From contig JBBRTB010000034.1 in NCBI GenBank assembly GCA_038244815.1, positions 1 to 36,838 on the forward strand: a stretch of DNA of 36,838 nt, in the 5' to 3' direction. Position 1 is the first letter of the stretch. Each line of letters opens with the position of its first letter. Of this stretch, positions 28,306 to 36,838 are shown one piece after another. This DNA comes from DASVHS01 sp038244815. GTDB taxonomy: Bacteria > Acidobacteriota > Thermoanaerobaculia > Gp7-AA8. The position numbers were made by a program, and so were the translations under genes. Below the pieces are notes generated by a model. It was not told the origin of the DNA, did no database searches, and was given only the letters and a program-made list of their open reading frames with translations.

Positions 28306-29765
28306 TCGGGCGGGCCTCGGGCCTCGGGCCTCGGGCCTCGGATCCGCCCGCCCGCGTCTCGGGCACCGGGCACCGAGCACCGAGCACCGTCGTCATTCTC
28401 GTCCTCGTGGTGGCGCTCAGCGCGTGCACGTCGCTGCACACGGACATCGGCACCGCGCCTTCGCCAAAGCAGATCTGGACGCCGCCCGCCGGCGTGGCGC
28501 TGCCCGCTACGACCGAATCGCCTCGGGAACTCACCCTTCCGCCGGACTTCAAGCCGGGGATGCCGATCACGCTCGCTCAGGTCGTCGATCTGGCGCTGGC
28601 CAACAATCCGGCCACGCGTCTGGCGTGGCTGAACGCGCGAGCGGCGGAAGCCCAGCTCGGAAGCGCCGAGGCGGCCTGGCTGCCGGAGCTCGACATCGAT
28701 GCCTTCATCGGGCGCAGCCGGACGTCCCGGAGCAACGCGGCGCAAACATCGTTCGCACCTTCACTCGTTCTCAACTATCTGTTGTTCGATTTCGGTGGGC
28801 GTCAGGCAGGGGTGGAGGGAGCGCGTCAGGCGCTCATCACCTCGAACCTGCTCCACAACCAGACCGTTCAGGACGTCATCCTGCGCACGGAGCAGGCGTA
28901 CTACAGCTACCTCGATGCGCGGGCGCTTCTCGCCGCCGAAGACGCCACGATCAAGGAACGCGAGAAGTCGCTCGACTCGGCGGATGCGCGCCACAACTCA
29001 GGTGTGGCCACGATTGCGGACGTGCTGCAGGCCCGAACCGCGTTGTCGCAGGCCCGGCTCAACCGCGAATCGATCCAGGGCAACCTCCACACGATCGAAG
29101 GTGCGCTGGCGACGACCATGGGGCTGCCGGCGACGACGCGCTTCGACTTCGGCGAGCTGCCGCTCGACGTCCCTTCCGGTCGCGTCACGGAGGCCGTCGA
29201 CGCACTGATCCAACGCGCCGCGGCGCAACGTCCCGACCTGGCCGCGGCAAGGGCCTCGGCCGTGCGCGCGGACGTTCGCATCCGCGAAATACGATCGCAG
29301 TTCCTCCCCTCTTTCGGCCTTTCCAGCAGCCTCGGTCACACGAGCTTCAGCAGCGGCGGATCGCTCAATCCTTACTCGATTGGTGTGGCCATGCGCTGGC
29401 CGGTGTTCACCGGATTCCGCAATGTCTTCGACGTGCGTCAGGCCCAGATCGAAGCGGAGGCCGCGCGCGAGGACATTCGCTCGCTCGAGCAGCAGGTGAA
29501 CCTGCAGGTCTGGACGAGCTACTATTCGCTGCAGACGGCCACCGAGCGCCTGACCACCGCACGCGATCTGCTGGCCAGTGCCCAGCAGTCCGTCGACGTG
29601 GCCTCCAGCCGCTACCGCGCCGGAGTCGGCGGGATCCTCGATCTCCTCACGGCCGAATCCGCGCTGGAGAGCGCCAGGGCCCAGGAAGTTCAGGCCCGTG
29701 CCGACTGGTTTCTCTCCGTTGCCCAACTCGCCCACGACACCGGGTCTCTCGAGCCATTGAAATGA
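28302..29765 (+). CDS. TolC-like outer-membrane efflux lipoprotein (OMF)
   Basis: 487 residues from TTG 28302, which overlaps the TetR stop (TTGA). The first 29 residues are encoded by a heptamer repeat (ASGLGPRASDPP, then HRAPST). Only then comes a lipoprotein signal, VVILVLVVALSAC with Cys42. The mature protein has two OEP repeats: ITLAQVVDLALANNPATRLAWLNARAAEAQLGSAEAAWLPELDID, ARHNSGVATIADVLQARTALSQARLN, and the second half with RPDLAAARASAVRADVRIREIRSQFLPSFGLS and SSRYRAGVGGILDLLTAESALESA. It should form the trimeric outer-membrane duct for the RND pump. The long N-terminal leader before the signal is odd; a later start is not obvious because no ATG or TTG precedes the hydrophobic core and the GTGs lie within it. 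Confidence 0.88.
   Translation: MIGRASGLGPRASDPPARVSGTGHRAPSTVVILVLVVALSACTSLHTDIGTAPSPKQIWTPPAGVALPATTESPRELTLPPDFKPGMPITLAQVVDLALANNPATRLAWLNARAAEAQLGSAEAAWLPELDIDAFIGRSRTSRSNAAQTSFAPSLVLNYLLFDFGGRQAGVEGARQALITSNLLHNQTVQDVILRTEQAYYSYLDARALLAAEDATIKEREKSLDSADARHNSGVATIADVLQARTALSQARLNRESIQGNLHTIEGALATTMGLPATTRFDFGELPLDVPSGRVTEAVDALIQRAAAQRPDLAAARASAVRADVRIREIRSQFLPSFGLSSSLGHTSFSSGGSLNPYSIGVAMRWPVFTGFRNVFDVRQAQIEAEAAREDIRSLEQQVNLQVWTSYYSLQTATERLTTARDLLASAQQSVDVASSRYRAGVGGILDLLTAESALESARAQEVQARADWFLSVAQLAHDTGSLEPLK
28308..28389. repeat. Heptamer palindrome at the 5' end of the OMF gene
   Basis: The left arm 28308-28341 has GGGCCTC units giving four G3 runs spaced by CCTC, a quadruplex pattern. 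The right arm 28357-28389 is of the other type (GGGCACC, GAGCACC), so the arms pair with about two mismatches per heptad. The left arm and loop match the copy at 6631-6670. It encodes the residues before the lipoprotein signal. Confidence 0.9.
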
Positions 29766-30832
29766 AGAAACGACTTCTGATCATCCCATTTGTACTTCTT
29801 GCGGCGTGTCGCGCCGAGAAACCGAAGGCATCCGACGACCGTGTGCCGGTGACGGTCGCGACCGTGGAGCAGAAAAACATGCCCGTGGAGATCCACGCCA
29901 TCGGAACGGTGCAGCCGCTGCAGACGGTGGCCATCCGTGCACTCGTCGGCGGTGAGCTCACTCGGGTCTGGTTCCGCGAAGGCGACGAAGTGCGACGCGG
30001 CCAGACGCTGATCACGATCGATCCGCGGCCGTTCCAGGCCGCGCTCGCGCAGGCGCAGGCCAATCTGGCGCGCGATCAGGCCCAGTTGCGCAACGCCGAG
30101 GCCGAGCGCACGCGGTACGCCGATCTCGTGAAGAAGGATTACGTCACGGCCGAGGACTTCGACAGGATCAACGCGGCAGCCGACGCCGCCCGTGCGGTCG
30201 TCGCCGCGGACCATGCCGCGATCGAAACCACTCAGCTCCAACTCTCCTACTCCGACATCCGCGCGCCGCTCGATGGCAAAACCGGCTCTCTGCAGGTGCA
30301 CGCCGGCAACATCGTCCGCGCGAACGATACGACGCCGCTCGTCGTGATCAACCAGGTTCACCCGATCAACGTCCAGTTCGCCGTCCCGGAAGGCGACCTG
30401 GGGCTCCTGCGCGTCACGGGAAAACCGGTCGAAGCCACGCCCCAGGGAAGTGCCAAGGCCGAGACCGGGCGCCTGTCGTTCATCGACAACGCCGTCGATC
30501 CAACCACCGGGACGATCACGCTCAAGGCCTTGTTTCCGAATGACGACCGCGCGCTCTGGCCGGGCCAGTACGTCAACGTGCAGGTCACTCTTTCCGATCG
30601 TCCCATGGCTCTGGTCGTCCCGGCGCAGGCACTGCAGACGAGCCAGAACGGCCAGTATGTTTACGTCGTCAGGAGCGACAATGGTGTGGAGATGCGACCG
30701 GTGGCGGTGACCCAGCAGATCGGCCAGGAGGCCATCATCGCAAAGGGCGTTGCGGCGGGCGAAACCGTCGTCACCGATGGACAATTGAAGCTGACACCGA
30801 AGAGCAAGGTGCAGATCAAACAAACGCTATAA
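29762..30832 (+). CDS. RND efflux membrane fusion protein (periplasmic adaptor), lipoprotein
   Basis: 356 residues from ATG 29762, overlapping the OMF stop (ATGA). Lipoprotein signal KKRLLIIPFVLLAAC with Cys16. The lipoyl and beta-barrel halves flank a helical hairpin: VPVTVATVEQKNMPVEIHAIGTVQPLQTVAIRALVGGELTRVWFREGDEVRRGQTLITIDPRPFQAALAQAQANLARDQAQL, then LQLSYSDIRAPLDGKTG, FAVPEGDLGLLRV and the barrel part TITLKALFPNDDRALWPGQYVNVQVTL. It is of MdtA/AcrA type and joins the inner-membrane pump to the outer-membrane duct. The next gene (RND) starts 41 nt on; that gap is filled with CCGGCAAC repeats. Confidence 0.94.
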   Translation: MKKRLLIIPFVLLAACRAEKPKASDDRVPVTVATVEQKNMPVEIHAIGTVQPLQTVAIRALVGGELTRVWFREGDEVRRGQTLITIDPRPFQAALAQAQANLARDQAQLRNAEAERTRYADLVKKDYVTAEDFDRINAAADAARAVVAADHAAIETTQLQLSYSDIRAPLDGKTGSLQVHAGNIVRANDTTPLVVINQVHPINVQFAVPEGDLGLLRVTGKPVEATPQGSAKAETGRLSFIDNAVDPTTGTITLKALFPNDDRALWPGQYVNVQVTLSDRPMALVVPAQALQTSQNGQYVYVVRSDNGVEMRPVAVTQQIGQEAIIAKGVAAGETVVTDGQLKLTPKSKVQIKQTL

Positions 30833-30835
30833 GAA

Positions 30836-30871
30836 CCGGCAACCCGAACCCGGCAACCCGGCAACCCGAAT
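30836..30871. repeat. CCGGCAAC repeat array before the RND pump gene
   Basis: Units run CCGGCAAC, CCGAAC, CCGGCAAC, CCGGCAAC, CCGAAT. On the minus strand this reads GGG-TTGCC-GGG-TTGCC-GGG-TTC-GGG, which fits a quadruplex pattern. There is only one arm here, no hairpin. It ends 2 nt before the ATG at 30874, and no Shine-Dalgarno is seen. Confidence 0.88.
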
Positions 30872-30873
30872 CT

Positions 30874-33800
30874 ATGAACATCGCCGCGATCTTCATCAAA
30901 CGCCCCGTCATGACCACGCTGGTCATGGTCGGCATTCTCCTCTTCGGTGCGATGGCTTACCGGCTGCTGCCGGTGAGCGACCTGCCGAACGTCGATTTCC
31001 CGACCATCAACGTGAATGCGTCGCTGCCCGGCGCGAACGCCGAGACGATGGCGGCGGCCGTGGCCACACCACTGGAGCGGAAATTCTCCACCATCGCCGG
31101 CCTCGATTCGATGACCTCGGCCTCCAGTCTCGGATCGACGTCGATCACGCTGCAGTTCGCGTTGTCGCGCGACCTCGACGCCGCCGCACAGGACGTCCAG
31201 TCGGCCATCGCCGCGGCGGCTCGTCAGCTGCCGCCGAACATGCCGGCGCCGCCGTCGTACAGCAAGGTCAATCCGGCGGACTCGCCCATTCTCTATCTCG
31301 CACTCGTCTCCGAGACGATGCCCATGAATCAGCTCGACGAATACGCGGAGACGCTGATGGCGCAGCGCATCTCGACGGTCGAGGGCGTGGCGCAGGTGTC
31401 CGTGTACGGCGCGCAGAAATACGCCGTGCGCATCCAGCTCGATCCGCGCGAGATCGCCGCGCGCGGCATCGGCATCGATGAAGTGGTCAACGCGGTGCGC
31501 AGCAGCAACGTGAACCTTCCCACCGGCGTTCTCAACGGTCCCTACACGTCGTACACGATTCAGGCGAACGGGCAGCTCTACAAGGCCGACGACTACAAAC
31601 ACATCACCGTGGCCTGGCGAAACGGCAACCCCGTGCACCTCGGCGAGCTGGGCACCGTTCTCGACGACGTCGAAAACAACCAGACCGCGGCGTGGTTCCG
31701 CGGTAAGCCGGCCTTCGTGCTGGCGGTGCAGAAGCAGCCGGGGACGAACGCCGTGCAAGTGTCCGACCGCGTGCGATCGCTTCTGCCGGCATTCCGCAAG
31801 GAGTTGCCCGCCGGCGTGGAGCTGCAGATTCATCGCGACCGCGCCGACTCGATCCGGGCCTCGGTCAACGATGTGAAGTTCACGCTGCTGCTCACGCTCT
31901 TCCTCGTGGTCATGGTGATCTTCCTCTTCCTGAGGAACATCTCCGCGACGATCATCCCCTCGCTGGCGCTGCCGCTGTCGATCGTCGGTACGTTCGCGGT
32001 GATGTATCTGTTCGGGTACTCGCTCGACAACCTCTCGCTGATGGCATTGACGTTGTCGGTCGGATTCGTCGTCGACGACGCCATCGTCATGCTGGAGAAC
32101 ATCGTCCGTCACATGGAGTTGGGAGAGAAACCGTTCCAGGCCGCCATGAACGGCTCGAAAGAGATCAGCTTCACCATCGTGTCGATGACGATCTCGCTTG
32201 CCGCGGTCTTCATTCCCATCCTCTTCATGGGCGGGATCCTGGGCCGTCTGTTCCACGAGTTCGCCGTGACGATCGGCGCGGCCATCCTGGTCTCGGGCTT
32301 CGTGTCGCTGACGCTCACACCGCTGCTGTCGGCCCGGTTCCTCCGTCCGCACGGACAGGAGCAGCACGGCCGGATGTACAAGTCCATCGAACGGTTCTTC
32401 GACCGGATGCTGGGCGCGTATGAGCACGGACTGCGGGCCGCGCTGCGCCATCGTGCTGCCACAATGCTGGTCTCGCTGGCCGTGCTCGGAGCGACGGTGT
32501 GGCTGTTCATCGCCGTGCCCAAGGGATTCATCCCCGCCGAAGATCAGAACGAAGTGCGCATCAGCCTCGAAGCGCAGCAGGGCATCTCGTTCGCCGACCT
32601 GGCCCGCCACCAGATCGTGGCCATGCACATCGTCGAGCAGGACCCGAACGTGGCCACGTTCTTCTCGTTCGCGGGCCGTGGCGGCGCGGCCAATACAGGA
32701 ATCATCTCGCTGCGGCTCGTGCCGAAGTCGGAGCGCAAGGCCACGATCGATGAGGTCATGGCCGAGCTGCGGCCGAAGCTGAACGCCATTCCGGGGCTGC
32801 GCGTCTCGCTTCAGAACCCTCCTCCCATCCGCCTGGGCGGACGGACCGCGAACTCGAATTACCAGTACACACTCCAGTCCACGGACACGAAGATGCTCTA
32901 CACCGCCTCGGAGGCTTTGCTCGCGAAGCTGCGCAAGCTCCCTGGCCTCATCGACGTCAACACCGACCTGCTCATGAAGAACCCCACGCTCACGGTCGAC
33001 GTCGATCGCGATCGTGCCGCGGCACTCGGCCTGACCGCCCAGCAGGTCGAAGACGCGTTGTTCTCCGCGTACGCCACGCGGCAGGTGTCGACGATCTACG
33101 CGCCGAACAACGCCTATCAGGTCATCATGGAGCTCCTGCCGCAGTACGAGGCCAACCCCGAGGCGCTGTCGATGCTCTACGTGCGCGCCTCGTCCGGGCA
33201 GCTCGTTCCGCTCAGCACACTGGCGCGATTCACGAAGACCTTCGGGCCGATGGCCGTGAATCACTCCGGGCAGCTGCCGTCGGTGACGATCTCGTTCAAC
33301 TTGATCCCGGACTATTCCCTCGGCGACGCGGTCAACGACATCAACACGGTGGCCAGGCAGACGCTCCCCTCCGGCGTGACCACGTCCTTCCAGGGAACCG
33401 CGCAGGCGTTCCAGGCATCGATGAAGGGACTGGGACTGCTGCTGATCATCGCCATCGCCGTCATCTACATGGTCCTGGGCATTCTCTACGAGAGCTTCAT
33501 CCATCCGCTGACGATTCTCTCGGCACTGCCGTTCGCGGGATTCGGTGCGCTGCTGACGCTGCTCATCTTCCGCGTCGACCTGTCCATCTACGCGTTCGTC
33601 GGGATCATCATGCTGGTCGGCCTCGTCAAGAAGAACGGCATCATGATGGTCGACTTCGCCATCGAGGCCCAGAAGGCCGGAATCAGCGCCGAACAGGCCA
33701 TCTATGACGCCTGCATCGTCCGCTTCCGGCCCATCATGATGACGACGATGGCCGCGCTCATGGGGACACTTCCGATCGCGCTCGGATTCGGCGCGGGCGC

Positions 33801-34032
33801 GGAGTCACGGCGGCCGCTCGGCCTCGCCGTCGTCGGCGGATTGATCTTTTCCCAGACGCTGACGCTGTTCGTGACTCCGGTCTTCTATCTCTATATGGAG
33901 AAACTGCGGCGCCAGCCCAACAAGGGCGGAGACACGCCCACCGGCGACTTCGTCGATGAGCTGGCGCGGGTCGAGCGCGAGCATCCCGCGCCGGCAGGGG
34001 CGATGATGTCGCGGCCGGCCACAGCGGATTGA
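30874..34032 (+). CDS. RND-family multidrug efflux pump (MdtB/MdtC-like)
   Basis: 1052 residues, the normal HAE1 length. Twelve-helix plan with two large periplasmic loops. N-terminus MNIAAIFIKRPVMTTLVMVGILLFG; porter loop DLPNVDFPTINVNASLPGANAETMAAAVATPLERKFSTIAGLDSMTS; proton-relay aspartates D401-D402 in VGFVVDDAIVMLENIVRHME; FIPILFMGGILGRLFHEFAVTI; and the second half with LGILYESFIHPLTILSALPFAGFGALL and GLVKKNGIMMVDFA. The pump uses the proton gradient to expel lipophilic compounds with the adaptor and outer-membrane factor encoded upstream. Sequence style is closest to MdtB/MdtC or MexB-like pumps; the substrate is unknown. Its stop overlaps the start of the next gene (TTGA). Confidence 0.95.
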   Translation: MNIAAIFIKRPVMTTLVMVGILLFGAMAYRLLPVSDLPNVDFPTINVNASLPGANAETMAAAVATPLERKFSTIAGLDSMTSASSLGSTSITLQFALSRDLDAAAQDVQSAIAAAARQLPPNMPAPPSYSKVNPADSPILYLALVSETMPMNQLDEYAETLMAQRISTVEGVAQVSVYGAQKYAVRIQLDPREIAARGIGIDEVVNAVRSSNVNLPTGVLNGPYTSYTIQANGQLYKADDYKHITVAWRNGNPVHLGELGTVLDDVENNQTAAWFRGKPAFVLAVQKQPGTNAVQVSDRVRSLLPAFRKELPAGVELQIHRDRADSIRASVNDVKFTLLLTLFLVVMVIFLFLRNISATIIPSLALPLSIVGTFAVMYLFGYSLDNLSLMALTLSVGFVVDDAIVMLENIVRHMELGEKPFQAAMNGSKEISFTIVSMTISLAAVFIPILFMGGILGRLFHEFAVTIGAAILVSGFVSLTLTPLLSARFLRPHGQEQHGRMYKSIERFFDRMLGAYEHGLRAALRHRAATMLVSLAVLGATVWLFIAVPKGFIPAEDQNEVRISLEAQQGISFADLARHQIVAMHIVEQDPNVATFFSFAGRGGAANTGIISLRLVPKSERKATIDEVMAELRPKLNAIPGLRVSLQNPPPIRLGGRTANSNYQYTLQSTDTKMLYTASEALLAKLRKLPGLIDVNTDLLMKNPTLTVDVDRDRAAALGLTAQQVEDALFSAYATRQVSTIYAPNNAYQVIMELLPQYEANPEALSMLYVRASSGQLVPLSTLARFTKTFGPMAVNHSGQLPSVTISFNLIPDYSLGDAVNDINTVARQTLPSGVTTSFQGTAQAFQASMKGLGLLLIIAIAVIYMVLGILYESFIHPLTILSALPFAGFGALLTLLIFRVDLSIYAFVGIIMLVGLVKKNGIMMVDFAIEAQKAGISAEQAIYDACIVRFRPIMMTTMAALMGTLPIALGFGAGAESRRPLGLAVVGGLIFSQTLTLFVTPVFYLYMEKLRRQPNKGGDTPTGDFVDELARVEREHPAPAGAMMSRPATAD

Positions 34033-34916
34033 CAGGCCTCGCCGTTCTGGCTCCGCCCGACTTTCCCGCGCTGGACCTGCTGCGCCAGTCCGGTGTCTCC
34101 TTCTCGTTCGACGACGTCAATGACGCCGCGGCCATTCTGGTCGCGCCTCGGTCCGCATCGCAGCTCCGCGACGTGCTCCCTCAGGCCAGGAACCTTCGCT
34201 GGGTCCATACGCTCGCAGCGGGAGTGGAGTCGCTGCCCTTCGATGCTCTTCGCGAGCGCAGCATCGTCGTGACGAACTCGCGCGGTTTGTACGGCGAGGC
34301 GTTGGGCGAGTTCGTCATCGGGGCGATGCTCTGGTTCGCGAAGGGCTTTCGTCGCCTCGTCGACAATCAGTCCCGGCGGCGATGGGAACCGTTCGACGTC
34401 GAGTGGCTGCAGGGGAAAACCGCGGCGGTGATCGGCTACGGTGGAATCGGCAGCGCCATCGGGCGCCGCGCCGAGGTGATGGGGATGCGCGTGGTCCCGG
34501 TGCGGCGGCGCGAGGGAGACCTCGACGAAGCGATCCGCGCGGCCGACTACATCGTGTTGTCCGCGCCGCTCACTGCCATGACGCGCAACCTCATGAATGC
34601 CGATCGCATCGCCCGGATGAGCGCGGACGCCGTTCTCATCAACATCAGCCGCGGCGCGCTCGTCGACGAGGCGGCGATGATCGAGGCGCTGCGGGCACGC
34701 CGCATCCGTGGCGCCGCCCTCGACGTGTTCGCGACCGAACCGCTGCCGCCGCACAACCCGCTCTGGGCGCTCGACAACGTCCTGCTCTCACCCCATTCGG
34801 CCGACCACACCTCCGATGCCCACGAGCGCGCCATGCGCTTCTTTCTGGAGAATCTCGGAAGGTTCGATCGGGGCGAGAGTCTCCGCAACGTGGTCGACCT
34901 TCAGTTCCAGTACTAG
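34029..34916 (+). CDS. D-2-hydroxyacid dehydrogenase family protein
   Basis: 295 residues from TTG 34029, overlapping the RND stop by 4 nt. NAD-binding motif VIGYGGIGSAIGRRAEVMGMRVV near residues 135-157, with R160-R161 after the second strand suggesting NADP preference (inference). Catalytic Arg in INISRGALVDE, Glu in LDVFATEPLPPHNPLW and His in LLSPHSADHT complete the family triad. These enzymes reduce 2-keto acids such as glyoxylate, hydroxypyruvate or phenylpyruvate to D-2-hydroxyacids. The start fits the conserved N-terminus (LAVLAPPDFPALDLLRQSG), a little shorter than most. It is the last gene of the efflux operon by position; no functional tie to efflux is known. Confidence 0.87.
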   Translation: MTGLAVLAPPDFPALDLLRQSGVSFSFDDVNDAAAILVAPRSASQLRDVLPQARNLRWVHTLAAGVESLPFDALRERSIVVTNSRGLYGEALGEFVIGAMLWFAKGFRRLVDNQSRRRWEPFDVEWLQGKTAAVIGYGGIGSAIGRRAEVMGMRVVPVRRREGDLDEAIRAADYIVLSAPLTAMTRNLMNADRIARMSADAVLINISRGALVDEAAMIEALRARRIRGAALDVFATEPLPPHNPLWALDNVLLSPHSADHTSDAHERAMRFFLENLGRFDRGESLRNVVDLQFQY

Positions 34917-34962
34917 CTCATTCCGCGGGGCGATGACGGAAAACCCGCGCCTAACGTCGCGC

Positions 34963-34991
34963 TTGACAGAATATCCTGCCGGCCATATTGT
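34963..34991 (+). promoter_or_regulatory. Sigma-70-type promoter of groES-groEL
   Basis: TTGACA (34963-34968) and TATTGT (34986-34991) are 17 nt apart. The expected start point falls in the CIRCE element just downstream, as is usual for HrcA-controlled groE operons. Confidence 0.8.
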
Positions 34992-35017
34992 TAGCACTCA
35001 TGACGGCTGAGTGCTAA
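34991..35017. promoter_or_regulatory. CIRCE operator (HrcA binding site)
   Basis: TTAGCACTC, nine bases, then GAGTGCTAA: a perfect match to the CIRCE consensus. HrcA bound here blocks the groE promoter at normal temperature; heat shock releases it. hrcA itself is not in the window. Confidence 0.97.
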
Positions 35018-35070
35018 ACACTCAACCACTCGTAAGCTCAACAATTACAAGCAACTGGAGGGAGTCTAGA

Positions 35071-35385
35071 ATGGCAACAGCAGTAGCGACCCAGCTCAAA
35101 CTCCGTCCTCTTTACGACCGCATTGTCGTGCGGCGCAAGGAGGCGAAGGAGACCCTGCGCGGAGGGATCATCATCCCTGACACCGCCAAGGAAAAGCCCC
35201 AGGAAGCGGAAGTCATCGCCGTCGGCGAAGGCAAGTTCAACGAAGAAGGCAAGCGGATGAAGCTCGACGTCAAGAAGGGCGACACCGTGCTCATCGGCAA
35301 GTACTCGGGAACCGAGATCAAGATCGAAGACGTCGAGTACACGATCCTGCGTGAGGACGAAGTCCTCGCCATCGTGGAAGGCTGA
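35071..35385 (+). CDS. groES: Co-chaperonin GroES
   Basis: 104 residues from ATG 35071, 6 nt after GGAGGGAG. GroES caps the GroEL cage in the cytoplasm and assists ATP-driven protein folding. The sequence has the family core LRPLYDRIVVRRKEAKETLRGGIIIPDTAKEKPQEAEVIAVGEGK and the C-terminal part GDTVLIGKYSGTEIKIEDVEYTILREDEVLAIVE. The mobile loop is ETLRGGIIIPDTA. Slightly longer at the N-terminus than most GroES (MATAVATQ before LKLRPL). Transcribed from the CIRCE-controlled promoter with groEL, from which it is parted by 131 nt, long for this pair. Confidence 0.97.
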   Translation: MATAVATQLKLRPLYDRIVVRRKEAKETLRGGIIIPDTAKEKPQEAEVIAVGEGKFNEEGKRMKLDVKKGDTVLIGKYSGTEIKIEDVEYTILREDEVLAIVEG

Positions 35386-35393
35386 CGCGAAGC

Positions 35394-35485
35394 GTCATCC
35401 TGAGCCGCGAAGAAGACGGCGAAGGATCCGGGCGGCGGCACTCTCTACCCCCGGATTTCTCGCGCTCCGCGGCGCTTCTAATGAC
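35394..35485. repeat. Imperfect inverted repeat between groES and groEL
   Basis: GTCAT at 35394-35398 and ATGAC at 35481-35485 bound about 92 nt whose two ends are roughly reverse complements (…GGATCCGGG against CCCCCGGATT…). The left part (GTCATCCTGAGCCGCGAAG) resembles a short intergenic repeat of GTCATCCTGAGCGAAGCGAAGGA type that I recall from many environmental genomes. It accounts for most of the unusually long groES-groEL gap. Confidence 0.65.
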
Positions 35486-35516
35486 ATGCACCTCGACCAA
35501 ACAGAAGGAGAACATC

Positions 35517-36838
<1,322 letters not shown>

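Noticed and set aside
30661..33504. A 947-codon open frame on the minus strand across the RND pump gene
   Set aside because: It is rich in His, Arg, Asp and Gln with no domain, lies entirely opposite well-conserved adaptor and pump genes, and is the usual antisense shadow in high-GC DNA.

Overview
The window is a gene-dense, high-GC stretch of a bacterial chromosome with 26 supported protein genes and no RNA genes that I can see. The mix suggests a Gram-negative soil or sediment bacterium, most likely Acidobacteriota or a relative. Pointers are an RND efflux operon with outer-membrane factor, a CIRCE-controlled groES-groEL operon, secreted subtilases with PA inserts, a fused alpha/beta 2-oxoacid dehydrogenase E1, and a TetR-type FadR with its operator. 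The phylum call is inference from gene style, not from a marker gene.

Layout. 1-1459: a truncated multi-pass membrane protein diverges from a secreted two-domain binding protein. 1662-4419: a D-Ala-D-Ala ligase converges on a periplasmic 5'-nucleotidase. 4540-8396: a DUF2784/YheT-hydrolase fusion is coupled to a fused E1 dehydrogenase. 8538-10572: a secreted TPR protein and a HIT-family protein diverge from overlapping start codons. 10603-18080: fadR, a 1135-residue CPBP membrane protease with an internal duplication, and an 1154-residue iron-sulfur flavoprotein fusion. 18037-20024 (minus): a CoA-binding protein, then a tandem alpha/beta hydrolase. 20120-25277: a secreted protease cluster (subtilase, small protein, HExxH metalloprotease, subtilase), each protease carrying a PA-like insert. 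25388-27641: alanine dehydrogenase and CorA. 27688-34916: a TetR-led efflux operon (TetR, OMF, MFP, RND pump, 2-hydroxyacid dehydrogenase) whose reading frames mostly overlap by 4 nt. 34963-36838: promoter, CIRCE, groES and the start of groEL.

The most striking thing is not a gene. At eight places in 37 kb there are short tandem arrays of 7- or 8-base units (GGTCGTG, GGCCTCG, GGTGCTS, GGTCCTC, CGGTTAC, CCGGCAAC). Most are arranged as two inverted arms around a short loop, so each locus would fold into a long hairpin; several G-rich arms also fit the G3N4 quadruplex pattern. They fill whole gaps between genes, often abutting a start or stop codon with no Shine-Dalgarno left. One 84-bp copy sits in frame inside the E1 dehydrogenase gene, and removing it leaves an ordinary loop. 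Two others run into the 5' ends of genes. The main units are free of stop codons in all six frames, which may explain how they survive inside genes. No transposase is visible, so they look like non-autonomous mobile palindromes or a slippage-built repeat family.
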